From assembly GCA_020073565.1 (NCBI GenBank), contig JAIQEY010000033.1:1-64000 (forward strand): a stretch of DNA of 64,000 nucleotides, read 5' to 3'. Shown piece by piece: positions 52,240 through 60,214 of the stretch; within the stretch, counting starts at the first letter, position 1; each line of letters opens with the position of its first letter. This DNA comes from Terriglobia bacterium (lineage in GTDB: Bacteria > Acidobacteriota > Terriglobia > Terriglobales > Acidobacteriaceae). Under the pieces are notes generated by a model. The model was not told the DNA's origin. It searched no databases and worked only from the letters and a program-made list of their open reading frames with translations. The position numbers were made by a program, and so were the translations under genes.

Positions 52240-52794
52240 CTAGTGTGTTTTCGCCTTACTCGCGGCCGTGGTCGTGAACGTCACGACCTTCTCCGCGGGA
52301 ATCACCGCTTCTTCTTTGCCGGTCGCAGCCGCCACACCGGTTCCGGCGCCCGCTCCGGCCACGGTCCCGATGGCCGCACCCTTGCCGCCACCCGCCAGCG
52401 CGCCGATAATCGCTCCGGCCGCCGCGCCGCCGCCGATTTTGGTGGCATTACTTTTTGTGTGACTCTTGCCTTCTACATGATACGAGGTGGTCGCAACCGT
52501 GGTGGATGCCACTGAGGTCAGGCGGATCGACAACTGGCCGGGCGCATGCAGGCGTCCACTGGACTTGGCGAGCGTCACCTTGCCGTGCACCGGGCTGCCG
52601 GCCTTGGCAACCGTCTTCCCGCCCACGACAACGTCTTTTGCAAGAGTGCCTTCGAAGCTCTGCCCAACCTTGGCCGTGCCCGAACTGATCTCAGATCCCA
52701 TGCGAACCGTCAGATGAGTTCCGGCAGGAATCTGCCCGAGGGCAAGAGCGGTTGCCAGTAATACGGTGACGATCGGTAAAATTCTGCGTAGCAT
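52240..52794 (-). CDS. Secreted glycine-zipper protein
   Basis: 184 aa: signal peptide (ILPIVTVLLATALALGQ), a central beta-rich segment (IPAGTHLTVRMGSEISSGTAKVGQSFEGTLAKDVVVGGKTVAKAGSPVHGKV) that recurs in acidobacterial secreted proteins, and a C-terminal glycine zipper (GGGAAAGAIIGALAGGGKGAAIGTVAGAGAGTG) able to insert in a membrane. Probably an outer-membrane or envelope-stress protein; function unknown. Its stop touches the intergenic repeat shared with the peroxiredoxin. Confidence 0.78.
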   Translation of the reverse strand: MLRRILPIVTVLLATALALGQIPAGTHLTVRMGSEISSGTAKVGQSFEGTLAKDVVVGGKTVAKAGSPVHGKVTLAKSSGRLHAPGQLSIRLTSVASTTVATTSYHVEGKSHTKSNATKIGGGAAAGAIIGALAGGGKGAAIGTVAGAGAGTGVAAATGKEEAVIPAEKVVTFTTTAASKAKTH

Positions 52795-52896
52795 GATATG
52801 CCTCCTGAGTGCAGGTTCCGCCGCTTCTGTCTTAGCAGCGTCGCTGGAGTGCCTGCTATCGATGGCAGCAATTGTAGACCACGCTTGCCGGTGTGC

Positions 52897-53535
52897 ATGA
52901 TTACGTTAGACCAAGCCAGGTTGTTGCAGACGGCCTTCTTCGATCGCGATCCCCGCAGGGTCGCGCGCGCCCTGCTGGGAAAATTGCTGATCCGCAAAAC
53001 GCGGCGTGGAATCCTTGCTGGGCGCGTCGTTGAGACCGAGGCGTATCTCGGCGAAGGAGACGCCGCCGCCCATGCGGTCGCGGGCAAGACGTCACGAAAC
53101 CTCGTCCTGTGGGGTCCGCCCGGCTATGCTTACGTATACTTCATCTACGGCAATCATTTTTGCCTGAACGTTTCCTGCCTTCCGGACGGCGTACCCGGAT
53201 GCGTGCTGTTTCGCGCTCTGGAGCCCGTGGCGGGCATCGAAGAGATGGCCAAGGCGCGCGGCATCGAAGTCCGCAGAAACAGTGCTCTAAGATCGAACAA
53301 TCTGAAGAAGATCTCTTCCGGCCCCGGGCGCATGTCGGAAGCGCTCGGCATCACCCGTGAACGCGACAACGGGAAAAATCTGGTGAGTGCGAAATCCGAC
53401 CTGCAGTTGGTTGACGACGGCTACCGCCTGCGTCGCGTGAGAGTCACTCCACGAATCGGAATCGTGAAGTCAGCCGAGCGGCCGTTGCGCTACTTCATCG
53501 ACGGAAACCCCTTCGTCTCCGGGCGAAGGGCGTAG
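52897..53535 (+). CDS. DNA-3-methyladenine glycosylase (AAG/MPG type)
   Basis: Base-excision repair of alkylated purines. RDPRRVARALLGKLLIRK, GRVVETEAYLGEGDAAAHA (catalytic Glu in VETEAY), GPPGYAYVYFIYGNHFCLNVSC and ISSGPGRMSEALGITRERDNG are the family blocks. 212 aa from the ATG at 52897 (MITLDQARLL); the 33 earlier codons of the track ORF are not family-like. Divergent from the glycine-zipper gene. Complements the Ogt enzyme in alkylation repair. Confidence 0.93.
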   Translation: MITLDQARLLQTAFFDRDPRRVARALLGKLLIRKTRRGILAGRVVETEAYLGEGDAAAHAVAGKTSRNLVLWGPPGYAYVYFIYGNHFCLNVSCLPDGVPGCVLFRALEPVAGIEEMAKARGIEVRRNSALRSNNLKKISSGPGRMSEALGITRERDNGKNLVSAKSDLQLVDDGYRLRRVRVTPRIGIVKSAERPLRYFIDGNPFVSGRRA

Positions 53536-53566
53536 CCCTTATTCCATCCCCCGCCGGGAAGCGTCA

Positions 53567-54193
53567 TCACTGTTGACATAGGAGGTGACTCAGATGTTGT
53601 TTCACCGCTGGCCACTCCGCCGCCACGATCGAATAGCGGACCGAATCGCGCGCGATGTAGTCAGCGGCCATCCGGTGCGCTCGGAGGATCCCCTCGAACT
53701 TCCCACCGATGCGTTCGAGCGCAGCGCGCGAGCGTTGGTTACGCGTGTCCGTGTGGAAGCAGACTCGTAGCACCTGCCATGCTTCAAAGGCATGCGCCAG
53801 CATGAGTAATTTAGCCTCGGTGTTGGCTGCCGTCCGGATGGCCGAACGGGTCAGCCATGTGTATCCGATCTCGCAGGCGTCGGGCACGTCGCGGCCGTGC
53901 CGCGGGTTGCCCTGGGGCCACGCCCATCGCTCCAGGTTCCAGAAGCGCGTAGGCCCGATGACGACACCGTCATCTACGCGGACGATCGCGAATGGCACCG
54001 CGCTGCCGGCGTCCCGCCAGGCCAGGGCGGTGTCGACATAAGTTCTGGCTGCGACCTTGCCCTGCGGGACCGGACTCCACTGGTAGAGGGTGGGGTCAGT
54101 TGCCGTGGCGGCCACCAAGCCGTCGACATGGCGATGGTCAAGCGGTTCGAGACGAACATGCTGCCCGGACAGCACAAGAGCTTCTGTTCCCAT
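53567..54193 (-). CDS. GNAT family N-acetyltransferase (RimJ/RimL-like)
   Basis: 208 aa. HVRLEPLDHRHVDGL is the first strand-helix, IGPTRFWNLE the middle strand, EIGYTWLTRSAIRTAANTEAKLLMLAHAFEAW the acetyl-CoA region and RVCFHTDTRNQRSRAALERIGGKFEGILRAHR the C-terminal RimJ/RimL block. The start is ATG at 54193 (MGTEALVL); the 49 extra codons in the track ORF translate the CACAGAGG repeat (NHRGHRGHRG) and are spurious. Acceptor unknown. Confidence 0.87.
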   Translation of the reverse strand: MGTEALVLSGQHVRLEPLDHRHVDGLVAATATDPTLYQWSPVPQGKVAARTYVDTALAWRDAGSAVPFAIVRVDDGVVIGPTRFWNLERWAWPQGNPRHGRDVPDACEIGYTWLTRSAIRTAANTEAKLLMLAHAFEAWQVLRVCFHTDTRNQRSRAALERIGGKFEGILRAHRMAADYIARDSVRYSIVAAEWPAVKQHLSHLLCQQ

Positions 54194-54255
54194 GCTCCCA
54201 GTATGCGATGACGGCTGCTCCGCGGCAACGGACTGCTCGCGGCAAGAATCTCTAG

Positions 54256-54320
54256 CCACAGAGGGCACGGAGGAACACAGGGGGACTTTCTTTCCTCTGT
54301 GACCTCTGTGCCCCCTGTGG
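54256..54320. repeat. CACAGAGG palindromic element
   Basis: CCACAGAGGGCAC and GTGCCCCCTGTGG are near-perfect arms (11 of 13 pairs) around GGAGG/CCTC units. Lies between panC and the GNAT gene. Same family as 6831 and 17703. Confidence 0.75.
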
Positions 54321-54336
54321 TTAAGATGTTTTTCGA

Positions 54337-55182
54337 TCAAGGATTCAACACAGCGTTGTCGATGAGGCGCGTAGTGCCCACGTAGGCAGCGATGGCTGCG
54401 AGTGTCTTTCCTGTGATGAGTTCGATGGGTTCGAGCGTGTCGGGATCGACGAGTTCCAGATAATCCACATGGACTTGCGGTTCCTGTGCGATGACTTCTT
54501 TTGCCGCAGCGATGAGCGTCGCCGCGTTTTTCTCTCCAGCGCGAAACGTCTCTTCAACGCACCGCAAGGAACGCTGCAGCACGAGCGCCCGCTGCCGCTC
54601 TTCCGGATTCAGATACGCGTTACGCGAGCTCATCGCCAAACCGTCCAATTCGCGGACGATCGGGCAAACTACAATCTCGACTGGAAAATTCAGATCACGC
54701 ACGAAGCGGCGGATGACGGCCACTTGCGCCGCGTCTTTTTGTCCGAAGAAGGCAATGTCGGGCTCGATCACGTGAAACAGCTTGGCCACCACCGTGGTCA
54801 CGCCGCGGAAGTGGCCGGGACGCGAGCGGCCGTCGAGTCTGTCGCTCAAGCCTTCGACCATGACCCAAGTGGCCTCACCTTTCGTATACATCTCGTCGAC
54901 GGAAGGGGCGAACAGGATGTCGACGTTCTCTTTCTCAAGCAGCGCGCAATCGCGTTCGAACTGTCGTGGATACCTGGCCAGATCTTCAGTGGGGCCGAAC
55001 TGGGTGGGGTTCACGAAGATGGAGACGGCCACCACGTCGCATTGTGCTTTGGCAGCGCACACCAGCGACAGGTGGCCTTCATGCAGCGCTCCCATGGTGG
55101 GAACCAGTCCCAGCCGTTTGCAACTCGCGCGTGCCTTGCGGCCGGCCGCGCGAGCTTCCGGAATGGTAGCGCATATCTGCAT
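54337..55182 (-). CDS. panC: Pantoate--beta-alanine ligase
   Basis: ATP-dependent formation of pantothenate. PTMGALHEGHLSLV is the HxGH nucleotide motif; SIFVNPTQFGPTEDLARYPR, FGQKDAAQVAVIRRFVRDLNFPVEI and the KMSKS-equivalent MSSRNAYLNPEER follow. 281 aa. It is the third gene of the panB-lipoprotein-panC run, starting 54 bp after the lipoprotein stop. Confidence 0.97.
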   Translation of the reverse strand: MQICATIPEARAAGRKARASCKRLGLVPTMGALHEGHLSLVCAAKAQCDVVAVSIFVNPTQFGPTEDLARYPRQFERDCALLEKENVDILFAPSVDEMYTKGEATWVMVEGLSDRLDGRSRPGHFRGVTTVVAKLFHVIEPDIAFFGQKDAAQVAVIRRFVRDLNFPVEIVVCPIVRELDGLAMSSRNAYLNPEERQRALVLQRSLRCVEETFRAGEKNAATLIAAAKEVIAQEPQVHVDYLELVDPDTLEPIELITGKTLAAIAAYVGTTRLIDNAVLNP

Positions 55183-55236
55183 GACTCGTAGCGACGCGGC
55201 TTCTCGCGTGTCCGGAGACGGGGCAAGCCCACGTCT

Positions 55237-55686
55237 CTATGGCGCCTCGCGGATCTGAACGTCCAATTCTTTGAGAGTTCCCACCAGCAGGGCGCGGTTC
55301 TTGCGCACTTCGGCTTTCGCCTGGTCGGTCGGAATCTTGGGAACGGCTTCGGCGACCAGCACGACGCGGCCGTAGGGCCATGCGCTCGATGGAAGAGAGA
55401 CCAGTTCGGCCGGGATCTCTTCCGGCTTCAGAATGTGGACCTCGCGATTCGACAAATCGACAAGGCCAACCCCATCCTCGCGGACGATAAGATATGGATT
55501 TTTCCATTCGGTCATGTCGTGAAAGCTCGGATACTGCGAGGGGTCGGGCGGGGGAATGGACTCGAGACCGGTCGGTTGCGGCGTTTCCGTGGTGGTTTCC
55601 GTCTGTGGGGCTCTAGAGCAGGCCACCACCGGCCCCAGCAGGATCAAGATGACGATCGTTCGCAAGACGTTCTCTCCGCCCGCCAT
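55237..55686 (-). CDS. Hypothetical lipoprotein within the pan operon
   Basis: 149 aa. The N-terminus VLRTIVILILLGPVVACSRAP has a lipobox (VVAC), then a Thr/Pro/Gln-rich linker and a small domain (MTEWKNPYLIVREDGVGLVDLSNREVHILKPEEIPAELVSLPSSAWPYGRVVLVAE). No family recognised. Its ATG overlaps the panB stop (TAATG), so its translation is coupled to panB, and panC follows directly. Why a lipoprotein should sit inside a cytoplasmic vitamin pathway is unclear. Confidence 0.72.
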   Translation of the reverse strand: MAGGENVLRTIVILILLGPVVACSRAPQTETTTETPQPTGLESIPPPDPSQYPSFHDMTEWKNPYLIVREDGVGLVDLSNREVHILKPEEIPAELVSLPSSAWPYGRVVLVAEAVPKIPTDQAKAEVRKNRALLVGTLKELDVQIREAP

Positions 55687-56576
55687 TATCGCTGCAGGGC
55701 GTGCTTGCGGTGGAGTACCGTTTCGAGTGCGGCCCGCGTGTCTTTGGGCAAGTGATACGACTCGCTGTCGTTCGGAAACTGATGCGATACCACATCGGCT
55801 TTGAAGGTCAGCACGGCTTGCGTGATCAGCGCAGCGGCGTCTCCGTAGCGCCGCACGAACTTTGCAGGGTGGCCGAACGTCAGGTTAACGAGGTCATGGA
55901 AGACGAGCACCTGGCCATCGCACTCGGGACCAGCGCCGATGCCAATGGTCGGTGTCTCTACTTCCGCCGTGATCATCGCGGCAACTTCGCGCGGTATGCC
56001 TTCGAGATAAATGCAGGCCACGCCGGCGCGGTCGAGCGCAACGGCATCGCGCATGAGCTGCTCGATCGCGTTCAGCGTCTTGCCCTGCACCTTGTAGCCG
56101 CCCATCACGTTGATCGACTGTGGCGTCAGGCCGATGTGCCCGGCAACGGGAATTTCGGCATCGATGACGCGGCGGATCACATCCACGCGCTTCTCGCCGC
56201 CTTCCATCTTGACCGCCTCCGCGCCGCCTTCCTTCACGAAGCGGGCGGCGTTGTGAATCGCTTCTTCGGACGTAGCGTGATAGGAGCCATAGGGCATGTC
56301 GGCGATCAGAAGCGCGTCCTTCGTGCCGCGGCGCACGGCGCGCACGTGGTGCAGCATCTCGTCGACCGTGACCGAGAGCGTGTTCTCGTAGCCGAGCATG
56401 GTCATGGCGAGCGAGTCGCCGACCAGCACGATGTCAATGCCTGCCTCGTCGACCAGGCGCGCGGCAGCGTAGTCGTAGGCTGTCAGACAGGTGATGGGAT
56501 CGCGGTGAAGCTTCTTTTCGCGGATGATTGCGGTGGTGATCTTGCGGCGAGGTTCGCCGATGGGCGTGAGACTCAC
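55686..56576 (-). CDS. panB: 3-methyl-2-oxobutanoate hydroxymethyltransferase
   Basis: First committed step to pantothenate (ketopantoate formation with methylene-tetrahydrofolate). ITCLTAYDYAAARLVDEAGIDIVLVGDSLAMTMLGYENTLSVTVDEMLHH, VKEGGAEAVKMEGG, AGHIGLTPQSINVMGGYKVQG and TIGIGAGPECDGQVLVFHD are diagnostic. 296 aa, slightly longer than the usual 265-280 because of the C-terminal tail. First gene of the pan operon; preceded by about 180 bp containing a CTAGTGG repeat. Confidence 0.97.
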   Translation of the reverse strand: MSLTPIGEPRRKITTAIIREKKLHRDPITCLTAYDYAAARLVDEAGIDIVLVGDSLAMTMLGYENTLSVTVDEMLHHVRAVRRGTKDALLIADMPYGSYHATSEEAIHNAARFVKEGGAEAVKMEGGEKRVDVIRRVIDAEIPVAGHIGLTPQSINVMGGYKVQGKTLNAIEQLMRDAVALDRAGVACIYLEGIPREVAAMITAEVETPTIGIGAGPECDGQVLVFHDLVNLTFGHPAKFVRRYGDAAALITQAVLTFKADVVSHQFPNDSESYHLPKDTRAALETVLHRKHALQR

Positions 56577-56667
56577 AATGTCCTCCAGTGCCCCTCCGCA
56601 ACCGGGCGGATAGAGCCTGTTCGCAGCGTTAGATGCTGTGAGAGGTATTGTAGCTGCAAACGAAAGG

Positions 56668-56702
56668 CAGTGGCTAGTGGCTAGTGGTCAGTGGTTAGTA
56701 AC
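56668..56702. repeat. CTAGTGG heptamer repeat
   Basis: AGTGGCTAGTGGCTAGTGGTCAGTGGTTAGT has five units at about 7-bp spacing upstream of panB. Confidence 0.6.
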
Positions 56703-56759
56703 CGTCAAGCAAACCATTTGTTTTCAGTGACATCTAAGAAAGACACAAGGGTCGAGCGA

Positions 56760-57536
56760 TCAGTTCGTACTAGGAACTTGAAGCAAACTCTCGGAGACTT
56801 TCGACAGCTTCAGGAATGAAAGAATCGCCAAGGCCGCGAAGGTGACTGTCTGCGCGAGGTGAATCCAGAACCAGGGGTCCGAACCGGTGTCCCAGACGAA
56901 CTTGCGGGCAGCGTCGTGCGGCCACACGCCCACGAAGAACGTCACGTCGCCGATGATGTGAACCGGGAGAGCGGGCAGGGTTGATTTGGTCAGGTACGCG
57001 GTAACGCCAAACACAACACCTACCAGGAAATACACCAACAGCTTGGGCCACACCAGGCCGTGGACCACGTGAGCCGCCGTGAAAAATATCGTTGAGATCA
57101 GGATCGCAGTCGTGCCGGTGAACTCGCGCTCCAGGATGCTCTGGCAGTAACCGCGGAATGCCGCTTCTTCCGTGACGGGGGAAACGAGCGAAGCCATCAC
57201 GATGACCAGGGCCGCCGTCAAGGCAGGATAATTGGAAAAGTCATCCAGAAAGTTCGGCGACATCTTCACGAGTTGGAAGAGCACAATCCACAACCCGGCC
57301 AGCGACACGATCGACAGCACGCCTGCCACCAGGGCCCACGTCAACACTATGCCCGGAACTCGATTGGCTCGCAGATAACTATGGCGAGCCTTTGATGTGC
57401 TGCGGGGCCACCCTTTGCCGCCCAGATATTGCCAGAAGAGCCATAGGACGATCGCCATCACTGGGGCACACCAAGGAATCGCCGGGTTGGTCTTGAGATT
57501 TCCGACGAGCAGGGCGCCCCAGACGCCCTGGCCCAT
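56760..57536 (-). CDS. CPBP family intramembrane metalloprotease (N-terminus probably frameshifted)
   Basis: 258-aa membrane protein. Motif 1 is PVTEEAAFRGYCQSIL (EExxxR), motif 2 FTAAHVVHGLVWP, motif 3 VHIIGDVTFFVGVW. Seven or so helices. The track ATG at 57536 falls inside a hydrophobic helix (ALAFFILIMGQGVWGALLVG) that continues upstream without a start codon. A perfect GGAGG with 5-nt spacing precedes an ATG at 57615 in another frame (MSDSRSLSHKILGVVW). A single-base shift between about 57540 and 57575 would join them into a ~285-aa protein. Processing target unknown; located between panB and the deoxynucleoside kinase gene. Confidence 0.78.
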   Translation of the reverse strand: MGQGVWGALLVGNLKTNPAIPWCAPVMAIVLWLFWQYLGGKGWPRSTSKARHSYLRANRVPGIVLTWALVAGVLSIVSLAGLWIVLFQLVKMSPNFLDDFSNYPALTAALVIVMASLVSPVTEEAAFRGYCQSILEREFTGTTAILISTIFFTAAHVVHGLVWPKLLVYFLVGVVFGVTAYLTKSTLPALPVHIIGDVTFFVGVWPHDAARKFVWDTGSDPWFWIHLAQTVTFAALAILSFLKLSKVSESLLQVPSTN

Positions 57537-57669
57537 TATCAGGATGAAGAACGCGAGGGCATCCGGACCACACCACCCCGAGGATCTTATGGGAGAGCGA
57601 GCGAGAGTCGCTCATGCATGCCTCCGTGGACCTGACCTCGAATCGTCGCCCCACGAACCGCGCTAACCC

Positions 57670-58335
57670 CTACGCGCTCGCTGCGTCCTGGCCCCCCAGC
57701 GGCAGGAAGTATTGCGTGCCCTTAATGGGGGCGGAGACTTTTTTCAGCAGTTCCTGCAGGTCTTCGTTGCGATCGACGAAGTCGATTTCAGAAGTGTTTA
57801 CGATCAGCAAGTCAGACTGCGTGTAGTGGAAAAAAAAGTGTTCGTAGGCTTTGACAACTTCCATCAGGTAGTCTTCGCTGATGGCTTTTTCGCCGGGAGC
57901 GTTTTTCTTTTTCAGACGTTTTTTCAGGACTTCCGGCGTCGCTTGCAGATAGATGACCAGGTCAGGCGTGGGGATTTGCTCGCGAAAATAATTGAAATAG
58001 CGGTTGTAGGTTTCCAGTTCCAGATCGTTGAGGTTGAGGCAGGCGAAGAGCTTGTCTTTTTCGAAGATGTAGTCGGCGACGACGGTCTTGTTCGAGCGCG
58101 GTCCAAGATCAAGCGCGCGCAATTGTTCAAAGCGGCGGATCAGGAACGCGAGCTGCGCCTGGAATGCGGCTCCGGTTTCGCCTTCGTAGAAGGCCTTCAG
58201 GAAGGGATTGTCTTCCGGTTCGATGACCCGCTGTGCAGCCAGCCGCTCTCCCAGAACCCGGGCCAGGGTGCTCTTGCCGACTCGTATAGGACCTTCAACC
58301 GCAATATAACGAGGAAGCTCGAAAAGCTTGGCCAT
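57670..58335 (-). CDS. Deoxynucleoside kinase
   Basis: 221 aa. RYIAVEGPIRVGKSTLARVLGERL holds the P-loop (GPIRVGKST), EPEDNPFLKAFYEG and the ADYIFEKDKLFACLNLNDLELETYNRYF segment bind nucleoside, PDLVIYLQATPEVLKKRLKKKN is the lid with LID arginine/lysines. Matches the deoxyguanosine/deoxyadenosine kinase-like family often found near folK and pan genes, consistent with the panB/panC neighbourhood here. The ATG at 58335 is used; the 172 extra codons in the track ORF cross a repeat region. Confidence 0.9.
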   Translation of the reverse strand: MAKLFELPRYIAVEGPIRVGKSTLARVLGERLAAQRVIEPEDNPFLKAFYEGETGAAFQAQLAFLIRRFEQLRALDLGPRSNKTVVADYIFEKDKLFACLNLNDLELETYNRYFNYFREQIPTPDLVIYLQATPEVLKKRLKKKNAPGEKAISEDYLMEVVKAYEHFFFHYTQSDLLIVNTSEIDFVDRNEDLQELLKKVSAPIKGTQYFLPLGGQDAASA

Positions 58336-58375
58336 GGGAGGACGTGAGCAGAATATATTGCTTCGCAGCGGAGAG

Positions 58376-58525
58376 CAATTGCAGATTGCAGAGGTCAGAG
58401 TGTCAGATTGCACAAGTGAGAGCTTCGAGCCGCGAGCTTCGAGCTTCGAGCGAGCTGAATCATTCCCGGTTCGTAGCTCGGAGACTCGAAGCTCGTAGCT
58501 TATTTCCGCAATCTGACCTCTGACC
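58376..58525. repeat. GAGCTTC heptamer palindrome plus TGACCTC units
   Basis: GAGCTTCGAGCCGCGAGCTTCGAGCTTCGAGC (three or more heptamers) pairs with GTAGCTCGGAGACTCGAAGCTCGTAGC across about 20 nt; the outer flanks GATTGCAGAGGTCAGAG and CGCAATCTGACCTCTGACCTC also pair, giving a nested palindrome directly upstream of the deacetylase -10 box. Confidence 0.75.
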
Positions 58526-58530
58526 TCCTT

Positions 58531-58536
58531 TACAAT
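58531..58536 (+). promoter_or_regulatory. -10 box TACAAT, leaderless deacetylase
   Basis: TACAAT ends 6 nt before the ATG; TCCTCC in between cannot act as a Shine-Dalgarno. Confidence 0.5.
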
Positions 58537-58542
58537 TCCTCC

Positions 58543-59271
58543 ATGTTTGCTGCTTTCCTTGGAGTCGGCGCGGTGGCGGCTGCTTCGGCTGCGGGTTACC
58601 AGTCCATGGCGCCGACGGGGCAATGGTATGGACGCACATTCACTGGGTTCGGGCGCGACAGCAAGAAGATTGCGCTTACCTATGATGATGGGCCGAATGA
58701 TCCGCATACTTTGAAGCTGCTGGAAGTGCTGGCGAAACACGATGTGCACGCTACTTTCTTCATGATTGGGCGCTTCGTGCGGGAGCGGCCCGACATTGTT
58801 CGCGAGGTGGCGCGCAGGGGGCACGTGATTGGCAATCACACGTTCACGCATCCGCTGCTGATTCTTGAGTCGGCGGTGCAGACACGCACGCAGCTCCTAG
58901 AGTGCCGGTCGGCGCTGCAGGATGCGATCGGGGATCATTCGAACCTGTTTCGTCCGCCGTTTGGTGGAAGGCGTCCGGCCACCCTGCGGGTGGCGCGTGA
59001 GCTTGGGCTTGAGACGGTCATGTGGAACGTGACCGCGTATGACTGGAACGCGCCGCCGGCGGCGGGAATCGAGAAGAAAGTTACGCGGCAGATGCGCGGT
59101 GGCGATGTGATCCTGCTGCATGATGGCGGACATCGCGCGATGGGCGCGGATCGCGCGCAGACGGTGATGGCGACGGATAATCTGATCCGGCGGTATAAGG
59201 ATCAGGGATATGAGTTCGTGACGGTCGAAGAGATGAGAGCTGTCAGCCGACAACCCTCGATAGCCGGATAG
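58543..59271 (+). CDS. Polysaccharide deacetylase (NodB domain)
   Basis: 242 aa with a short N-terminal hydrophobic stretch (AAFLGVGAVAAASAAGY), so probably exported or anchored. NodB motifs: LTYDDGPND (catalytic Asp-Asp), IGNHTFTHP (metal HxxxH), FRPPFGGRRPATL, and the C-terminal GGDVILLHDGG (second catalytic His). It removes N-acetyl or O-acetyl groups from cell-wall or exopolysaccharide. Divergent from the kinase gene. Confidence 0.92.
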   Translation: MFAAFLGVGAVAAASAAGYQSMAPTGQWYGRTFTGFGRDSKKIALTYDDGPNDPHTLKLLEVLAKHDVHATFFMIGRFVRERPDIVREVARRGHVIGNHTFTHPLLILESAVQTRTQLLECRSALQDAIGDHSNLFRPPFGGRRPATLRVARELGLETVMWNVTAYDWNAPPAAGIEKKVTRQMRGGDVILLHDGGHRAMGADRAQTVMATDNLIRRYKDQGYEFVTVEEMRAVSRQPSIAG

Positions 59272-59382
59272 AGGTGTCAATTCCCATCGATCCCATATGG
59301 ATCCACTCTACTGAGGCCCTGATCGTCTGATTTCAACCCTCAAACTACGACCTTGGTGGCCCCAAACATGGGCTGCACATCA

Positions 59383-60132
59383 TCAATATTTCTTGCCGGG
59401 CGCGACGGCTCTCTCCTGGACCTCCACGGATCCGCCTATGTCGCACCAGAGAGTCCGTGTGACATTGCCGTCGGGTCCCTTCTCGAATTTGATCAGAGCT
59501 GGTTCCCCTCGCACCACGAACGTATCGTCGGAAATCGCAAGCAGCTCGGTTTTCTCCGTTTCATTTGATCCCTGCGCCATCAGTTTGCCACCGTTCCGGG
59601 TAAGCGTAACGGTAGCGGGTGCTGGCGTGTCAGGCCAAACCCCTACATAGGTATCCAGGACTTTTGGGTCCACTGGCTTCGATTCCAAATCAGCATAAGG
59701 AATAACTGACGCCGCCGAAGTGATCATTTGCCAGCCAGAGTCGGTACGCTGATAAACCACCGTTCGCCGGAGGTGCCGGTGCAGAATGGCAGTAGCGTCA
59801 ACATGCAGAGTACGTTTGAACACGTAGGAGAGAATCGCTACGTCGCCCATCTGGCTGAACTTTGTGTCCGATAACTCCAGCGAATCGTCGAACGCCTTGT
59901 CGTGAATGCTTGCGAGGAAGTCCTGTTTGTTCAGGACAACGCCATTTCCCTGGTGGAAGAGCGCGTCCTTGGCTACATGGCCGGACCAAGCATCCGCTTT
60001 GTTGGGGGATCTGAGGCGCTCTGTTTCCAATGCGCGGATCTCCTGTTCAGCGCTGCCGATCTTCGGTGTCTCTTGCCCGGAACAACATAGTGCCGACAAC
60101 AATGCGAGCGCCACGAGACGATTGTCGATCAC
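59383..60132 (-). CDS. Secreted NTF2-like (SnoaL/DUF4440) protein
   Basis: 249 aa. Signal sequence (RLVALALLSALCCSGQ, with a possible lipobox ALCC). Residues ~25-150 form an NTF2-like domain (AEQEIRALETERLRSPNKADAWSGHVAKDALFH ... DVAILSYVFKRT ... RTVVYQRTDSGWQMI); the remainder (DTYVGVWPDTPAPATVTLTRNGGKLMAQ) is a beta-rich DUF3471-like extension. Probable ligand-binding or assembly role; no substrate known. It converges on the deacetylase gene. Confidence 0.75.
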   Translation of the reverse strand: MIDNRLVALALLSALCCSGQETPKIGSAEQEIRALETERLRSPNKADAWSGHVAKDALFHQGNGVVLNKQDFLASIHDKAFDDSLELSDTKFSQMGDVAILSYVFKRTLHVDATAILHRHLRRTVVYQRTDSGWQMITSAASVIPYADLESKPVDPKVLDTYVGVWPDTPAPATVTLTRNGGKLMAQGSNETEKTELLAISDDTFVVRGEPALIKFEKGPDGNVTRTLWCDIGGSVEVQERAVAPGKKY

Positions 60133-60214
60133 GACGTTCCCCTTTCCGTGAAGGAGAAGAGTCTACACCGGCATGGCGATTGGGATCTCGCCTTTACACC
60201 AGCAGAAGTTCTTC

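Noticed and set aside
54194-54340. N-terminal extension of the GNAT protein (NHRGHRGHRG)
   Set aside because: It is translation of the CACAGAGG repeat; the family similarity starts at the ATG at 54193.
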